A stretch of 56,642 nucleotides of DNA from Ruminococcaceae bacterium UBA5891 (GCA_002431945.1 DJET01000072.1:1-56642), one strand, 5' to 3'. Counted from the stretch's first letter, positions 8,924-18,633 are shown. The notes: generated by a model not told the origin, from the sequence alone. Program-made: numbers and translations.

Positions 8924-11014
8924 ATGATGAGGAAGAAAGTAACGGCTTTTTTCAGCATACTGCTGATTTTCTTAATTCTTATGTCGGTTTCGGTTTCGGC
9001 TTTATCAGATACGCCTTATCAGGGGTATACCTACGATTCGTTTAACACCTCTAACCCCGCGCCGGTAGGATTTGAACCGGAAGCGACGGTCAACAGCGGC
9101 AGCTTAAGGCTTGAAAGCTTCGGCTCGCTTTCGGATTTTGATTTTGACGAAAACGGAAATTTATATGTTCTTGATTCCGATAAAAGCTTAATTTATATTT
9201 TAAGCAGTGAATTAGAGTATATTAAAACGCTTTCGCTAAAAGAAAACGGCAATGCAATTTCTTTTGAAAAGGCGCAGGGAATATTTCTGCACGCGGCAAA
9301 CGGCACGGCGTTAATATATATTGCGGACACCGAAAACGGAAGAATACTTGTATCGGATACGGAAGGCAATGTTGTACGCATTTTAAAAAGGCCCGAAACA
9401 ACGTTGATATCGAACGATACGCAATTCCGCCCGTTAAAGCTGGCAGTAAGCGATGAAGACGTAATATTTGTGCTTTGCCAGCATATCTATTCCGGAATTT
9501 TAATGATAAATAACAACGGCGAGTTTCTCGGATTTTGCGGAAGCAATAAAATCGAAGCGTCCGCACAGGTTTTACTGGATTATGCCTGGAAAAAGCTTTT
9601 AAACGAATCGCTTAAAAGTAAAACCTCAAGGTATGTTCCGGTTGAATATTCCGGACTGGATCTTGACGAGTCGGGAAATATTTATGCCTGCTCGGTTTCG
9701 GGCACTGATGAATCCGAAAGAATACGCTGTATAAACGCAAAGGGCAATAACATTTTTCCGAGCAATACAACCTTCGGAGACCTTGAAACCTCAACCGTCG
9801 GCAGTAATACGGTCACTACAACGTTTACGGATATCACCGATATCGGGTCGGGGATTTTTGCAGCGCTTGATTCAACGCTCAGACGCGTATTTGTATACGA
9901 CCGCGAGGGAAACTTTTTGCTGTCGTTCGGTACTGTCGGCAATCAGGCGGGCACGTTTAAAACACCTGCCGCAGTAACCTCCTACAATGAGCGCGTGTAT
10001 GTTCTCGATCAGGGTAACGGCAGTATAACGCGTTTCGGCGCTAATTCCTACGGTCGGCTTATTATGCAGGCGTCACGCAGCTATCTTAACGGAATGTATG
10101 ATGAATCTATCGATCAATGGAATGATGTTTTAGCACAAAACGGCGGCTTTGAGACGGCATACGTAAGCATAGGCCGTTCGTTAATGAATCTTGACGAATA
10201 TAAAGAGGCAATGGAGTATTTCAAGCTCGGTCAAAGCCGAACGGATTATTCCAGAGCGCTTCAGCAATACAGAACACAGTTTATTGCCAAATGGTTTAAC
10301 GTGTTTTTTATTGCGTTAATTTTAATTTGTATAGGCGTAAGGGTTCTTTTTTACCTTAAAAAGCGAAAAACGGCTATTGAAGGAGCAGACGTGCAGATAG
10401 GCTACGGAACAAAGCTTTTCAGCTCTTTAAAGCACCCGCAGCGCGATATGATGGCATTTGTAAAGGAAACAAGGGGCGCGTTTTGGGTTGCTCCCGCCGT
10501 TGCCCTGCTGTGGTTTTTCCAAAAGATATTCGCATACCAGTGCACCGGATTTGTTTTCAACGAAAACGATCCCTCAAAAATGGATATACGTCTTTTGTTC
10601 CTTATGTCGATAGGCGTTTTTGCGGTGTTTATTGTTTCCAACTGGTTAATTTCCACCATGCTTGGGTATTCCGGAAAATTTTACGAAATTTCAACCGTTA
10701 CGGCACTGGCTCTTATGCCGTATATAGCGGTTAATATTTTTAACGCCGCATTAAGCAACATATTAACTTCGGAAGAATCGATGTTTCTTTCAATTTTTAC
10801 CGCAATTGCGGTTGTTTGGGGAGTTATGGTTCTGGTGTTAGGCTTTTCAAAAATACACGAAACCGGAATTTTCGGAACGGTTTGGCTGATTCTGCTTACC
10901 CTGTTCGGCGTGGCGATCATTGTATTTTTGGTTATGGTATTCTTTAGCCTTTGGCAGCAGTTTGCGGATTTTTGCACCGATGTATTTCGGGAGATTATAG
11001 GTATTTTACGTTAG
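8924..11014 (+). CDS. NHL beta-propeller / TPR / Yip1-domain membrane protein (locus A)
   Basis: A 696-residue protein of composite design. It has a signal peptide (about 1-26) and an NHL-type six-bladed propeller (about 55-375, with repeated FDENGNLYVLDS-like strands). A TPR-like helical pair (about 380-445, with LMNLDEYKEAMEYFKLG) follows, then a transmembrane helix (about 457-478), a short basic cytosolic stretch and a Yip1-type domain of four or five helices (about 500-695). The propeller and TPR would face outside, so the protein may sense or scaffold the transporter or bind polysaccharide at the surface. This is inference; no function is established for this combination. ATG at 8924 or 8927 both follow AGGAGG; the second has the better spacing. 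The paralogue is at 49346-51463, in the same position in its cassette. Confidence 0.85.
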   Translation: MMRKKVTAFFSILLIFLILMSVSVSALSDTPYQGYTYDSFNTSNPAPVGFEPEATVNSGSLRLESFGSLSDFDFDENGNLYVLDSDKSLIYILSSELEYIKTLSLKENGNAISFEKAQGIFLHAANGTALIYIADTENGRILVSDTEGNVVRILKRPETTLISNDTQFRPLKLAVSDEDVIFVLCQHIYSGILMINNNGEFLGFCGSNKIEASAQVLLDYAWKKLLNESLKSKTSRYVPVEYSGLDLDESGNIYACSVSGTDESERIRCINAKGNNIFPSNTTFGDLETSTVGSNTVTTTFTDITDIGSGIFAALDSTLRRVFVYDREGNFLLSFGTVGNQAGTFKTPAAVTSYNERVYVLDQGNGSITRFGANSYGRLIMQASRSYLNGMYDESIDQWNDVLAQNGGFETAYVSIGRSLMNLDEYKEAMEYFKLGQSRTDYSRALQQYRTQFIAKWFNVFFIALILICIGVRVLFYLKKRKTAIEGADVQIGYGTKLFSSLKHPQRDMMAFVKETRGAFWVAPAVALLWFFQKIFAYQCTGFVFNENDPSKMDIRLLFLMSIGVFAVFIVSNWLISTMLGYSGKFYEISTVTALALMPYIAVNIFNAALSNILTSEESMFLSIFTAIAVVWGVMVLVLGFSKIHETGIFGTVWLILLTLFGVAIIVFLVMVFFSLWQQFADFCTDVFREIIGILR

Positions 11015-11027
11015 GGGGGGAAAGCTT

Positions 11028-13262
11028 ATGAAAAACAGCAATTTTGTAAGGGCGATCGCATTGTTGGTAACGGCGGCTTTCCTTGCCGCGCCCGGTATTC
11101 ATAAAAATGCCCTTGCCGATAATGCGGAAGGCTCGGTCAGCGTTGCTTCGGAAGAGAGCGGAGCAATAACGATCTCAAACCGACAGGTTGAGCTTGTCTG
11201 CAGCCGCAGCGACGGAAGCATAAGACTTTCCGACCTTAATACGGGAAATATCTATTATTCAACCCCTGCGGATACCGCCGCCCTTGAAAGCACGGACGCT
11301 CTTAACAGAGTGCGCTTAAAATCACAAATAATATTGCAGCTTTGCAACGAAAGCGGAGAGGTTACCTCGGCAAACAGCTCCTCTTTGGCGGCAAATAAAC
11401 TGATAAGCATAAAAAAAGACGGCGGCAGTATTGTCTGCTCGTACGATTTTCGGGATTACTCAATTAAAATTTCGGTAAAATACACACTTAATAAAAACGG
11501 GTTTTCAGCCTGTATTCCTATGGACAGCATTGAATGCAAGGGAAGCTACTCGCTTATGCAGGTATCGCTGTTACCGTATTTTGCGGTGGCAGACGTGAAC
11601 GAAAGCGGTTATTTTGTTGTGCCGGACGGCTGCGGCGCGCTTATTGATTTTAATAACGGAAAAGCGGCGCTCGGAAACTATTCTCAAAAAATTTACGGCT
11701 CGGACGCTATCCAAAACGCCTCAAAAATGACCGCAACAACACAAACGGCGCTTTTGCCCGTAATAGGCATTCACCGTAATGCCGCCGAAAAGGCGGGGAG
11801 CAATATGCTTTTGTATGTAGAGGACGGAGCCGCCTGCGCAACGGCAAATGCGGCGGTAAGCTCGGCGTCGCTCGGCTACAATAATGCTTATTTCTCATTT
11901 ACATATAAATCTTCAAACCGTGTTACAATGCTTGAGGATACCGATTTTTCGTCTTCGGTTTATATGCTTTCAAACAACACGCCGTCTGCGAAAAGCTTTA
12001 CGGTTTCTTATAATCTGCTTTCTTCCGACGGCGATTACAATGAAATGGCGCAGGTAACGCGCGATTTATTAAAGGCGGATAATTTAAAAGACGATTGGGA
12101 AAACGGGGACAGGGTCTTTATTGAAGCCTATATGTCTGTTAAAAAGGAAAAGTATTTTTTAGGCATACCGTATAATGCAAACGAGACGTTAACGAGATTT
12201 GACGATTGCTTAAAGCTTATAGAAAAGATAAACGGAAATGCCGTGATGCTTTTAAACGGGGTTGATCCGGACGGAGCGGTCGGAGGTAAGATCGACTCTA
12301 AATTCAGGGTTTCTTCGGGGCTGGGAGGAATAAAGGCATATAAGAAATTCGTGCAGCAGGCCGAAAAATCCGGCGCCGCTGTTTTTCCCGCCGCAGAGCT
12401 TGTAAAATTCAATAAAAGCAGCATAGGTTATAATACGTATTTTAATAATGCGCGCTCGGTCGATTATAAGCCGATACTTGAAAGATTTTATCTGTTCGGT
12501 AATTATGAAGAAAACAAAAAATATCCCGAATTGTCTTATCTTATTCCGGCAAAAACGGTTACGGCGGGTAATTCGTATGTAAAGTCGCTTCTTAAAAACG
12601 GTATTACGGGCGCCGCGCCGTTATCTGTCGGCAATTCTCCGTATTCCTCGGCAGACGGTAAGGGCTGCGATTTAACAAGCGTAATGCAAAATTACATAAA
12701 AATACTTGAAAATATGCGGAACAAGCAAATAAACGTTTTATTAAAAAGTCCGGCGGCATATGCATTTCCGTATGCAAAATATTTATATTCGCTGCCGCTC
12801 AGGTCAAGCTCCTTCAGCGTGTGCGATACGGACATACCGTTTCTTCAACTGGTTTTAAACGGCGTTAAAAATTACAGCACGCCTGCGCTTAACCTAACAA
12901 ACAACCGTGAAGAAATGCGGCTGCGTATGATCGAAAGCGGTTCGTCGCCTGCATACTCGGTAATCGGGGCAAAATATGCGGATATAAAGTCCACGCCGCT
13001 TGACGTTTTGTACGGGGCGGAAATGGATACGCTTTCCGAAGAAATATTATCCGAAATTGCAGAATACAGAAATGTGTTTGAGGCAACGGGCGGACTGATA
13101 GAAAGTCACCGTATTATTAACGGTAATTTACGCAAGGTGACCTTTAAAAACGGCACCTCGGTATATTTGAATTATTCGGATACTCCGCAGACATACGACG
13201 GAATACAGATAGACGCATTATCATACAGCCTGACGCAGGCAAGGGAAGGTGAACAAAGTTGA
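11028..13262 (+). CDS. DUF5696-type secreted protein (locus A)
   Basis: A 744-residue protein with a signal peptide (about 1-31, no lipobox). The N-terminal half (about 40-340) is beta-rich and reads like a galactose-mutarotase/supersandwich module (e.g. PDGCGALIDFNNGK). The second half (about 365-690) looks like an alpha/beta barrel ending in DIPFLQLVLNGVKNYS and SPAYSV, segments shared with the locus B paralogue at 51480-53720. I recognise the pattern as DUF5696, often found beside CUT1 transporters and Yip1 proteins in Firmicutes. The fold resembles large retaining glycosidases (GH101-like), but I cannot assign catalytic residues, so hydrolase versus binding protein is open. It overlaps the next permease gene by 4 bp (TTGA). 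Confidence 0.75.
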   Translation: MKNSNFVRAIALLVTAAFLAAPGIHKNALADNAEGSVSVASEESGAITISNRQVELVCSRSDGSIRLSDLNTGNIYYSTPADTAALESTDALNRVRLKSQIILQLCNESGEVTSANSSSLAANKLISIKKDGGSIVCSYDFRDYSIKISVKYTLNKNGFSACIPMDSIECKGSYSLMQVSLLPYFAVADVNESGYFVVPDGCGALIDFNNGKAALGNYSQKIYGSDAIQNASKMTATTQTALLPVIGIHRNAAEKAGSNMLLYVEDGAACATANAAVSSASLGYNNAYFSFTYKSSNRVTMLEDTDFSSSVYMLSNNTPSAKSFTVSYNLLSSDGDYNEMAQVTRDLLKADNLKDDWENGDRVFIEAYMSVKKEKYFLGIPYNANETLTRFDDCLKLIEKINGNAVMLLNGVDPDGAVGGKIDSKFRVSSGLGGIKAYKKFVQQAEKSGAAVFPAAELVKFNKSSIGYNTYFNNARSVDYKPILERFYLFGNYEENKKYPELSYLIPAKTVTAGNSYVKSLLKNGITGAAPLSVGNSPYSSADGKGCDLTSVMQNYIKILENMRNKQINVLLKSPAAYAFPYAKYLYSLPLRSSSFSVCDTDIPFLQLVLNGVKNYSTPALNLTNNREEMRLRMIESGSSPAYSVIGAKYADIKSTPLDVLYGAEMDTLSEEILSEIAEYRNVFEATGGLIESHRIINGNLRKVTFKNGTSVYLNYSDTPQTYDGIQIDALSYSLTQAREGEQS

Positions 13263-14152
13263 TCGGGAATAAGCATAAGCTGTCATATGAGCGCCGAAGA
13301 GGTGTTGTGGGATACGTGTTTTTGATTCCGTGGATCATCGGGGCGGCGGTGTTTTTTATGTATCCGTTTCTTCAGTCCGTTGTGTTTTCTTTTTCGGACG
13401 TAACCTTTGAAAACCGAAAAATAATCACAAAATTTGTCGGACTGAATGTATATAAGGCTGTTTTTATTGAGGATCCTACGGTCTTTCGTATGATGATAAG
13501 CTCTATCGGGCAAACGCTGCTTTACACGGTATGCGTATTGATCATGTCGGTTTTTCTGGCAATTATTCTCAATCAAAGCTTTAAAGGCAGGTCCTTCTGG
13601 CGCCTGATATTCTGTCTGCCGATTATTGTTTCATCGGGTCTTGTGCTTGAGGTCTTCAAAAACGACCTGACTTTTCAGGCAGGCACAAGCGACGCAACCA
13701 CAATTTTTCAAAGTACGGTATTATCACAGCTTTTGCTTGATATGGGTATAGGCGACTCCGTTATCAACGCAGTTGTAACGGCGGTTAATAACATTGTTGA
13801 TATTCTTTGGATGTCCGGCGTTCAGATATTGCTTTTTATAACGGGTCTGCAATCGGTATCGCCGATGCTTTATGAGGTTTGCGACGTTGAGGGCGCAACC
13901 GCATGGCAAAAGTTTTGGAATGTTACGTTCCCGTTATTAACGCCTTATATTATGCTGAATGTGGTTTATACAATAATCGATATATCCACCGCAACTACAA
14001 ATTCGGTAATGAAAAGCATAAACGGGTATTACCGTAATGTTATGTATTCAAGAGGCTCGGCGGAATCGGTCGGATATTTTCTGATGATCTTATTGATTTT
14101 GGGAATTGCGGCGGCTGTTATGTCTAAACGAACATTCTACATCGATAAATAG
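13259..14152 (+). CDS. CUT1 sugar ABC transporter permease, MalF type (locus A, pair 2)
   Basis: A 297-residue membrane protein with six predicted helices and an EAA loop at about residue 204 (YEVCDVEGATAW). Translation most likely begins at TTG 13259, after GAAGGTGA, within a 4-bp overlap with the stop codon of the DUF5696 gene, so the two are translationally coupled. The EAA loop has V-C in place of the canonical A-A, as in the locus B copy (YEVSEVEG), which sets this second pair apart from the first. With the next gene and the SBP at 15165 it forms a complete conventional CUT1 importer apart from the ATPase. Confidence 0.92.
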   Translation: MIGNKHKLSYERRRGVVGYVFLIPWIIGAAVFFMYPFLQSVVFSFSDVTFENRKIITKFVGLNVYKAVFIEDPTVFRMMISSIGQTLLYTVCVLIMSVFLAIILNQSFKGRSFWRLIFCLPIIVSSGLVLEVFKNDLTFQAGTSDATTIFQSTVLSQLLLDMGIGDSVINAVVTAVNNIVDILWMSGVQILLFITGLQSVSPMLYEVCDVEGATAWQKFWNVTFPLLTPYIMLNVVYTIIDISTATTNSVMKSINGYYRNVMYSRGSAESVGYFLMILLILGIAAAVMSKRTFYIDK

Positions 14153-14172
14153 AAAGGAGATTTAATACAGGC

Positions 14173-15102
14173 ATGAAAAATGGTATTGACGGCTCTGTAA
14201 TAAAAAGCGTTGCATTTAAAAAGGCTTCCTCGGCTGCCTGGAAAATTTTGCGCTTTTTAATATTGCTTTGTATTGGATTTGCGCTTGTTTATCCTTTCTT
14301 GTATATGATATCCTCTACCTTTCGCGGCGAAGAGGATATTTGGAACCCCACAATAGTATGGATCACGCGTCATTATACGCTCGGTAATTTAAAGGCGACG
14401 ATGGTTAATATGAATTATTCGTCCTCGCTTGTTTTCAGCTTGCAGATTTCTGTTGTTACCGCTTTATTGCAGTGCTTTATGTGCGCTTTTGCGGGGTACA
14501 GCTTTGCACGCTACGATTTTAAGCTTAAGGGGCTGCTGTTCGGAATTGTAATTTTAACCATCATTGTTCCGCAGCAGATGTATATTATTCAGCTTTTTCA
14601 GATCGTGAAAAATTTGGGGCTTACAGACAGCGCCGGCGCCTATTGGATACAGGCGCTGTTCGGCGTGGGAATAAGGTCGGGGCTTTTCATTTATATTTAT
14701 CGGCAGAATTTCCGCGCATTACCGACTGATCTTGAGCATGCCGCGGCAATCGACGGCTGCGGCGCATTCGGAACATACTTTAAGGTTATGCTTCCGAATG
14801 CACTTAATTCATTTGTCGTTGTATTCCTGTTTTCATTTATTTGGCATTGGAACGAGTATTTCTCTGCGGAAATTTTCACGGTGCATAAAAGAAATATACC
14901 GCAGGCGTTATACAATCTGCGCACCTTATTATCCGCTCAGTTAGGGGGAACCAGTCAGGCTGTGGCGGTTACTAACCCTATGGAATTACAGGTTTGGGTT
15001 GAAGCGGGCGCGCTGCTTTCGGTTTTGCCGGTTCTTATAGTGTTCTTTTTAGGTCAAAAGTTTTTGCGCGAGGGTATTTCACGCACAGGCATTGTAGGAT
15101 AG
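14173..15102 (+). CDS. CUT1 sugar ABC transporter permease, MalG type (locus A, pair 2)
   Basis: A 309-residue membrane protein with a basic N-terminus, six helices and an EAA loop at about residue 187 (EHAAAIDGCGAF). It begins 20 bp after the MalF-type partner. AAAGGAGA (14153-14160) is 12 nt from the ATG, a long spacing. The periplasm-side-equivalent loops and the segment FIWHWNEYFSA are almost unchanged in the paralogue at 54614-55519. It would form a heterodimeric channel with the 13259 permease and probably serves the lipoprotein SBP encoded next. Confidence 0.93.
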   Translation: MKNGIDGSVIKSVAFKKASSAAWKILRFLILLCIGFALVYPFLYMISSTFRGEEDIWNPTIVWITRHYTLGNLKATMVNMNYSSSLVFSLQISVVTALLQCFMCAFAGYSFARYDFKLKGLLFGIVILTIIVPQQMYIIQLFQIVKNLGLTDSAGAYWIQALFGVGIRSGLFIYIYRQNFRALPTDLEHAAAIDGCGAFGTYFKVMLPNALNSFVVVFLFSFIWHWNEYFSAEIFTVHKRNIPQALYNLRTLLSAQLGGTSQAVAVTNPMELQVWVEAGALLSVLPVLIVFFLGQKFLREGISRTGIVG

Positions 15103-15164
15103 GCAAACGGTATACACAGGTATTAATTGCAAATTAATATAAATAATTATTTGGAGGAATTAAA

Positions 15165-16583
15165 ATGAAAAAAATCTGCAAACGATGCGTTTTAATCGCG
15201 CTGTCACTTGTTATGGCTTTGCAGCTTTCGGCTTGCGGCAAAGAAGGCAAAACAAGCTCCGAAAATGATACAAAGCAGGGCGGCACGTCGTCTGTCGGCG
15301 AACCGGTACGCGTTAAAGAGGACGGTATGCTTTTTGAAACGCGCAAGGTTGACAATCCGGATATAACCATGCTGATCTTCTGGGATCCGATGGAGGATAT
15401 CAATGAGATCAACGCGCTTTACAAGAAGATTTACGGCGGCAATGTAGAGGTGCTTGTAAAGGCGTGGGGTCAAAAGGCTTCGCTTATTGCGTCATATGCG
15501 GCTTCGGGCACAAAGGCAGAAATAGTAATGCTTTCTAAAACCGATTTCCCCGTAATGTCGGCTTCCGGTGTTCTTGAAGAAATTGATTTGGCTAAGCTTG
15601 ACAGTAACAGCGAATACTGGAATATTAACAATATGAAAAACTTAACCTCGATCAACGGGAAGAATTACGGCTTGTGCTTTAATAACCTTAATATAGTTTC
15701 AACTCCGCTTATTCTTTTCAATAAGAAGATATTTTCCGAGTTCGGTCAGAAAACGCCGCTTGAGTATTTCAGAGAAAATGCCTGGAACTGGGATAATTTC
15801 AGAAAAACGGCGGCTTCACTTACAATGGATAAGGACGGCGACGGAAAAACAGATCTTTACGGATATGACGTTTCGCTTTCGGGAGCTCCGGGTTATTTAA
15901 TGGAGTCTAACGGCGCAGAGCCTCTTAAATATACCGATAATACATTTTCGCTTAACCTTAACGATCCCCGTGTATTGGCAGCGTATCAGTTATATTCCGA
16001 TATGTATAATGTTGATAAATCTATTTGCACAACGGAATTTAAAGAGTATTCGAACTTCTTGAACGGCAAGACCGCCATGACAACAATAGCCATTAACCAA
16101 ATGGCACAGCTTTATGCCGACGGTATGGAGGCAGGCAGCATCGGCTTTGCGCCGTTCCCGTCGGGTCCTGCCGCACAGGGCAAGCACTTTGCCAATTACG
16201 AGGGACACCTTATTGTAGGCTCGGTTAAGGGCACCGGCAATACAGACGCTACCCTTGCATGGATGGAATGCGCCGTAAGCGTTTGGAATAAGCTTGCGCT
16301 TGACAGTCCTCCGGAAATCACAAGCTACCTTTACAACGACGAGGAAAAGGCGGTTATTAAGGAAATAAACGCAAAAACAGTCAAATATGAGGACAGCGGC
16401 TTAAAGTATACCGCAGACGGCTCGTACGGCACACGTTATATAAACACCTGCTTTTTAACTGCTCAGGAAATGGTGTATAAAATACGCGAAAATCTTCCCC
16501 TGAGCACCGTTATGGAACAGTATAAGCCTACTCTTCAGGGGTATCTTGACGCGGCAAACGAATTGTTGAAAACCGCAAAATAA
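15165..16583 (+). CDS. Extracellular sugar-binding lipoprotein of CUT1 importer (locus A)
   Basis: A 472-residue family-1 solute-binding protein. The signal peptide ends in L-S-A-C with the lipidated Cys at residue 24, so it is tethered to the outer face of the membrane. The body holds the usual two-lobe SBP pattern, including a D-x-D-x-D-G-x-T calcium-like loop (DKDGDGKTDLYGYD, about residues 222-235) also seen in many MalE/MsmE-type proteins. It follows the second permease pair after 62 bp, with GGAGG 8-9 nt before the ATG. The substrate is presumably an oligosaccharide; the protein is the normal-sized counterpart to the giant SBP at the front of the cassette. The locus B equivalent is at 35633. 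Confidence 0.92.
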   Translation: MKKICKRCVLIALSLVMALQLSACGKEGKTSSENDTKQGGTSSVGEPVRVKEDGMLFETRKVDNPDITMLIFWDPMEDINEINALYKKIYGGNVEVLVKAWGQKASLIASYAASGTKAEIVMLSKTDFPVMSASGVLEEIDLAKLDSNSEYWNINNMKNLTSINGKNYGLCFNNLNIVSTPLILFNKKIFSEFGQKTPLEYFRENAWNWDNFRKTAASLTMDKDGDGKTDLYGYDVSLSGAPGYLMESNGAEPLKYTDNTFSLNLNDPRVLAAYQLYSDMYNVDKSICTTEFKEYSNFLNGKTAMTTIAINQMAQLYADGMEAGSIGFAPFPSGPAAQGKHFANYEGHLIVGSVKGTGNTDATLAWMECAVSVWNKLALDSPPEITSYLYNDEEKAVIKEINAKTVKYEDSGLKYTADGSYGTRYINTCFLTAQEMVYKIRENLPLSTVMEQYKPTLQGYLDAANELLKTAK

Positions 16584-16594
16584 AACCGCAGCAG

Positions 16595-16630
16595 ATAATC
16601 CGTGTAAGTTGTTTTGCTTACACGGATTAT
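16595..16630 (+). terminator. Strong stem-loop after SBP gene
   Basis: ATAATCCGTGTAAG (16595-16608) pairs perfectly with CTTACACGGATTAT (16617-16630) around an 8-nt T-rich loop, 12 nt after the SBP stop. There is no following T-tract. It is likely an mRNA-stabilising or partially terminating hairpin that sets SBP expression above that of the GH20 gene downstream. Confidence 0.65.
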
Positions 16631-16677
16631 TGATACCGCAGGTTTGTTGCATATAAAAAAACGGAGGAAACGATTTA

Positions 16678-18624
16678 ATGCAAACGTTTAAATATTCGGT
16701 AAACGGCAGCAAAAAATTATGCTTTACAAAAAATACCGATTTAAGCCGAATTCCCGAAGCGGCGCGAAAAATAATGAGCAGGTTCGCCGCCGAAAAATGC
16801 GGGGCGGAGGACGAAATATCGGTAATAGAAACCGAAAAACCGATTTCGGATAAGCTTAAGGAGGAGCTGAGACGCTTAAATAAAACAGACGTTATAAGCA
16901 ATCCCGACGGATATGTTATAAAAATGTCCCGAAAAGGTATAACGGTAAGCGCCGATTCGGACGCCGGCATAATGAACGGCTTAATGACGTTTTTGCGCCT
17001 TTTGGACGATGACGGGCGCTACGGCAGGGAAATGCTTTGCGACTGTCCGATATGCGGTATTCGCGGCATTAAGCTTATGATTCCCGCGCGTGAGAATATA
17101 AAGGATTTTTATGATTTTATCGATATGATGGTTTTCTTTCATCATAATACCCTTATGCTTGAGATCGGCGGCGCTATGGAGTATAAGCGCCATCCCGAAA
17201 TAAACGAGGGCTGGGAAGAATACGCCGGATTTATGGCGGAGTATTCGGGCAAATCAAAGGAAATTCAAGAGCATACGTTTCCGTGGCGTAAAAATTCAAT
17301 TCACTGCAATAACGGCGGCGGCTCATATTTATCGCAGGAAGAAATACGCGATATGCTTGATTACTGCGCCGAAAGGGGAATAACGGTAATACCGGAGGTC
17401 CCCTCTACCTCGCATTGCGATTATCTGCTCACCCGCCACCCGGAGCTTGCGGAACGCTGCGAGGATCCTTATCCCGATACGTTCTGTCCCTCAAATCCCG
17501 ATTCGTACAGGCTGCTTTTTGACGTGCTTGATGAGATTATCGAGGTTTTTCACCCCGAAATCGTAAATATCGGCCATGATGAATACTATTCAATCAATAT
17601 CTGCGACAGGTGCCGCAAACGCCTGAAAAGGAATGAGGATATTTACGCGGAGGATGTTATAAAAATACATGATTATCTTGCGGCTAAAAACGTTAAAACC
17701 ATGATATGGTGCGATAAGCTGCTGAATGTTTGCACAGAGGACGGCGCCAATTTCGGCGGAGCCTTAAATTATGTTTATAAGGATTGGGATGTAAATTCAG
17801 AGCTGTTAGGAATTATACAGCCTACCTGGAAAGCAAAGGAAAGGCTCCCGAAGGATATTATTTGTCTGAACTGGTTTTGGTCATACGGGGAAAAATACGA
17901 TGAGGACCTGCGGGAGTTTCCTGTTATCTTCGGAAATTTTTTGGGATCGGGTATGTCGAATTTCAAAAAACGGTGCGGCGCAAATACGATAGGCGGAATT
18001 TGCTCAAACTGGGGCGCGACAATGCCGGTGTATCTGCAGCGCAATAATATATATTTTAATATGGCGTATAATGATATTCTTTACTGGGACGGCGAATATA
18101 ACGACGCGGACGACCGTCAGTTTGAAGGCTGTGTTGAAGAGGCGTTTCTGAACCTGTTTCATTATCATTACGGCGTCGGGTGCGGCTATGAGGGAAAGTA
18201 CATTGAAGTAATACATACCACTGACTGCAAAAAAAAGCACCGCTCCTTTTGCGACGGGGTTTTTGCAGGCGGAGCGGAATATAACAAAGAATATTTATTG
18301 GGCGAATATGTTATTACGTACCGCGACGGCACTTCCGAGAAGGTTCCGGTTGTATGGGGTGAAAACATAGGAGCGGAAACAACGCCGTGGTACGGCAAAG
18401 CCGTAGAGCAGGAGGCGGGCGCCGGAAACCCCGGACAGCGTTCCGCGAGAATAGACGCCGTATTGGCGGAAACCGCATTTACTTCGCTGCCGATACAAAA
18501 AAACGGTAAGGTATATTACAGGTATTTAATTAAAAAGTCATTTCCGGAAAAGAAAATTTCCGGCTTTGAATTTATAAGCGGCGGCGACTTTAAGGTTGAC
18601 ATTATTTCCGTAAATGAGCTTTAA
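16678..18624 (+). CDS. Cytoplasmic family GH20 beta-hexosaminidase-like glycosidase
   Basis: A 648-residue protein with no signal peptide. It has an N-terminal GH20b-like alpha/beta domain (about 30-110) and a GH20 TIM barrel (about 120-445) whose catalytic pair is D301-E302 in NIGHDEYY; family GH20 uses substrate-assisted catalysis with this Asp-Glu pair. The C-terminal 170 residues or so form a beta-rich module. Expected activity is release of terminal beta-GlcNAc or GalNAc from imported oligosaccharides, feeding the NagA/NagB genes downstream. The usual HxGGDE signature is altered to NIGHDE, so the family subgroup and exact substrate are unsure. ATG 16678 follows ACGGAGG. The gene ends 9 bp from the convergent AraC-type gene. 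Confidence 0.85.
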   Translation: MQTFKYSVNGSKKLCFTKNTDLSRIPEAARKIMSRFAAEKCGAEDEISVIETEKPISDKLKEELRRLNKTDVISNPDGYVIKMSRKGITVSADSDAGIMNGLMTFLRLLDDDGRYGREMLCDCPICGIRGIKLMIPARENIKDFYDFIDMMVFFHHNTLMLEIGGAMEYKRHPEINEGWEEYAGFMAEYSGKSKEIQEHTFPWRKNSIHCNNGGGSYLSQEEIRDMLDYCAERGITVIPEVPSTSHCDYLLTRHPELAERCEDPYPDTFCPSNPDSYRLLFDVLDEIIEVFHPEIVNIGHDEYYSINICDRCRKRLKRNEDIYAEDVIKIHDYLAAKNVKTMIWCDKLLNVCTEDGANFGGALNYVYKDWDVNSELLGIIQPTWKAKERLPKDIICLNWFWSYGEKYDEDLREFPVIFGNFLGSGMSNFKKRCGANTIGGICSNWGATMPVYLQRNNIYFNMAYNDILYWDGEYNDADDRQFEGCVEEAFLNLFHYHYGVGCGYEGKYIEVIHTTDCKKKHRSFCDGVFAGGAEYNKEYLLGEYVITYRDGTSEKVPVVWGENIGAETTPWYGKAVEQEAGAGNPGQRSARIDAVLAETAFTSLPIQKNGKVYYRYLIKKSFPEKKISGFEFISGGDFKVDIISVNEL

Positions 18625-18633
18625 ATAATCGGG

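Noticed and set aside
15111..15164. Possible separate promoter for the locus A SBP (TATAAA at 15138, TTGCAAAT at 15127)
   Set aside because: No -35 at a usable distance and only a partial, AT-rich likeness to the shared operator; not strong enough to list.
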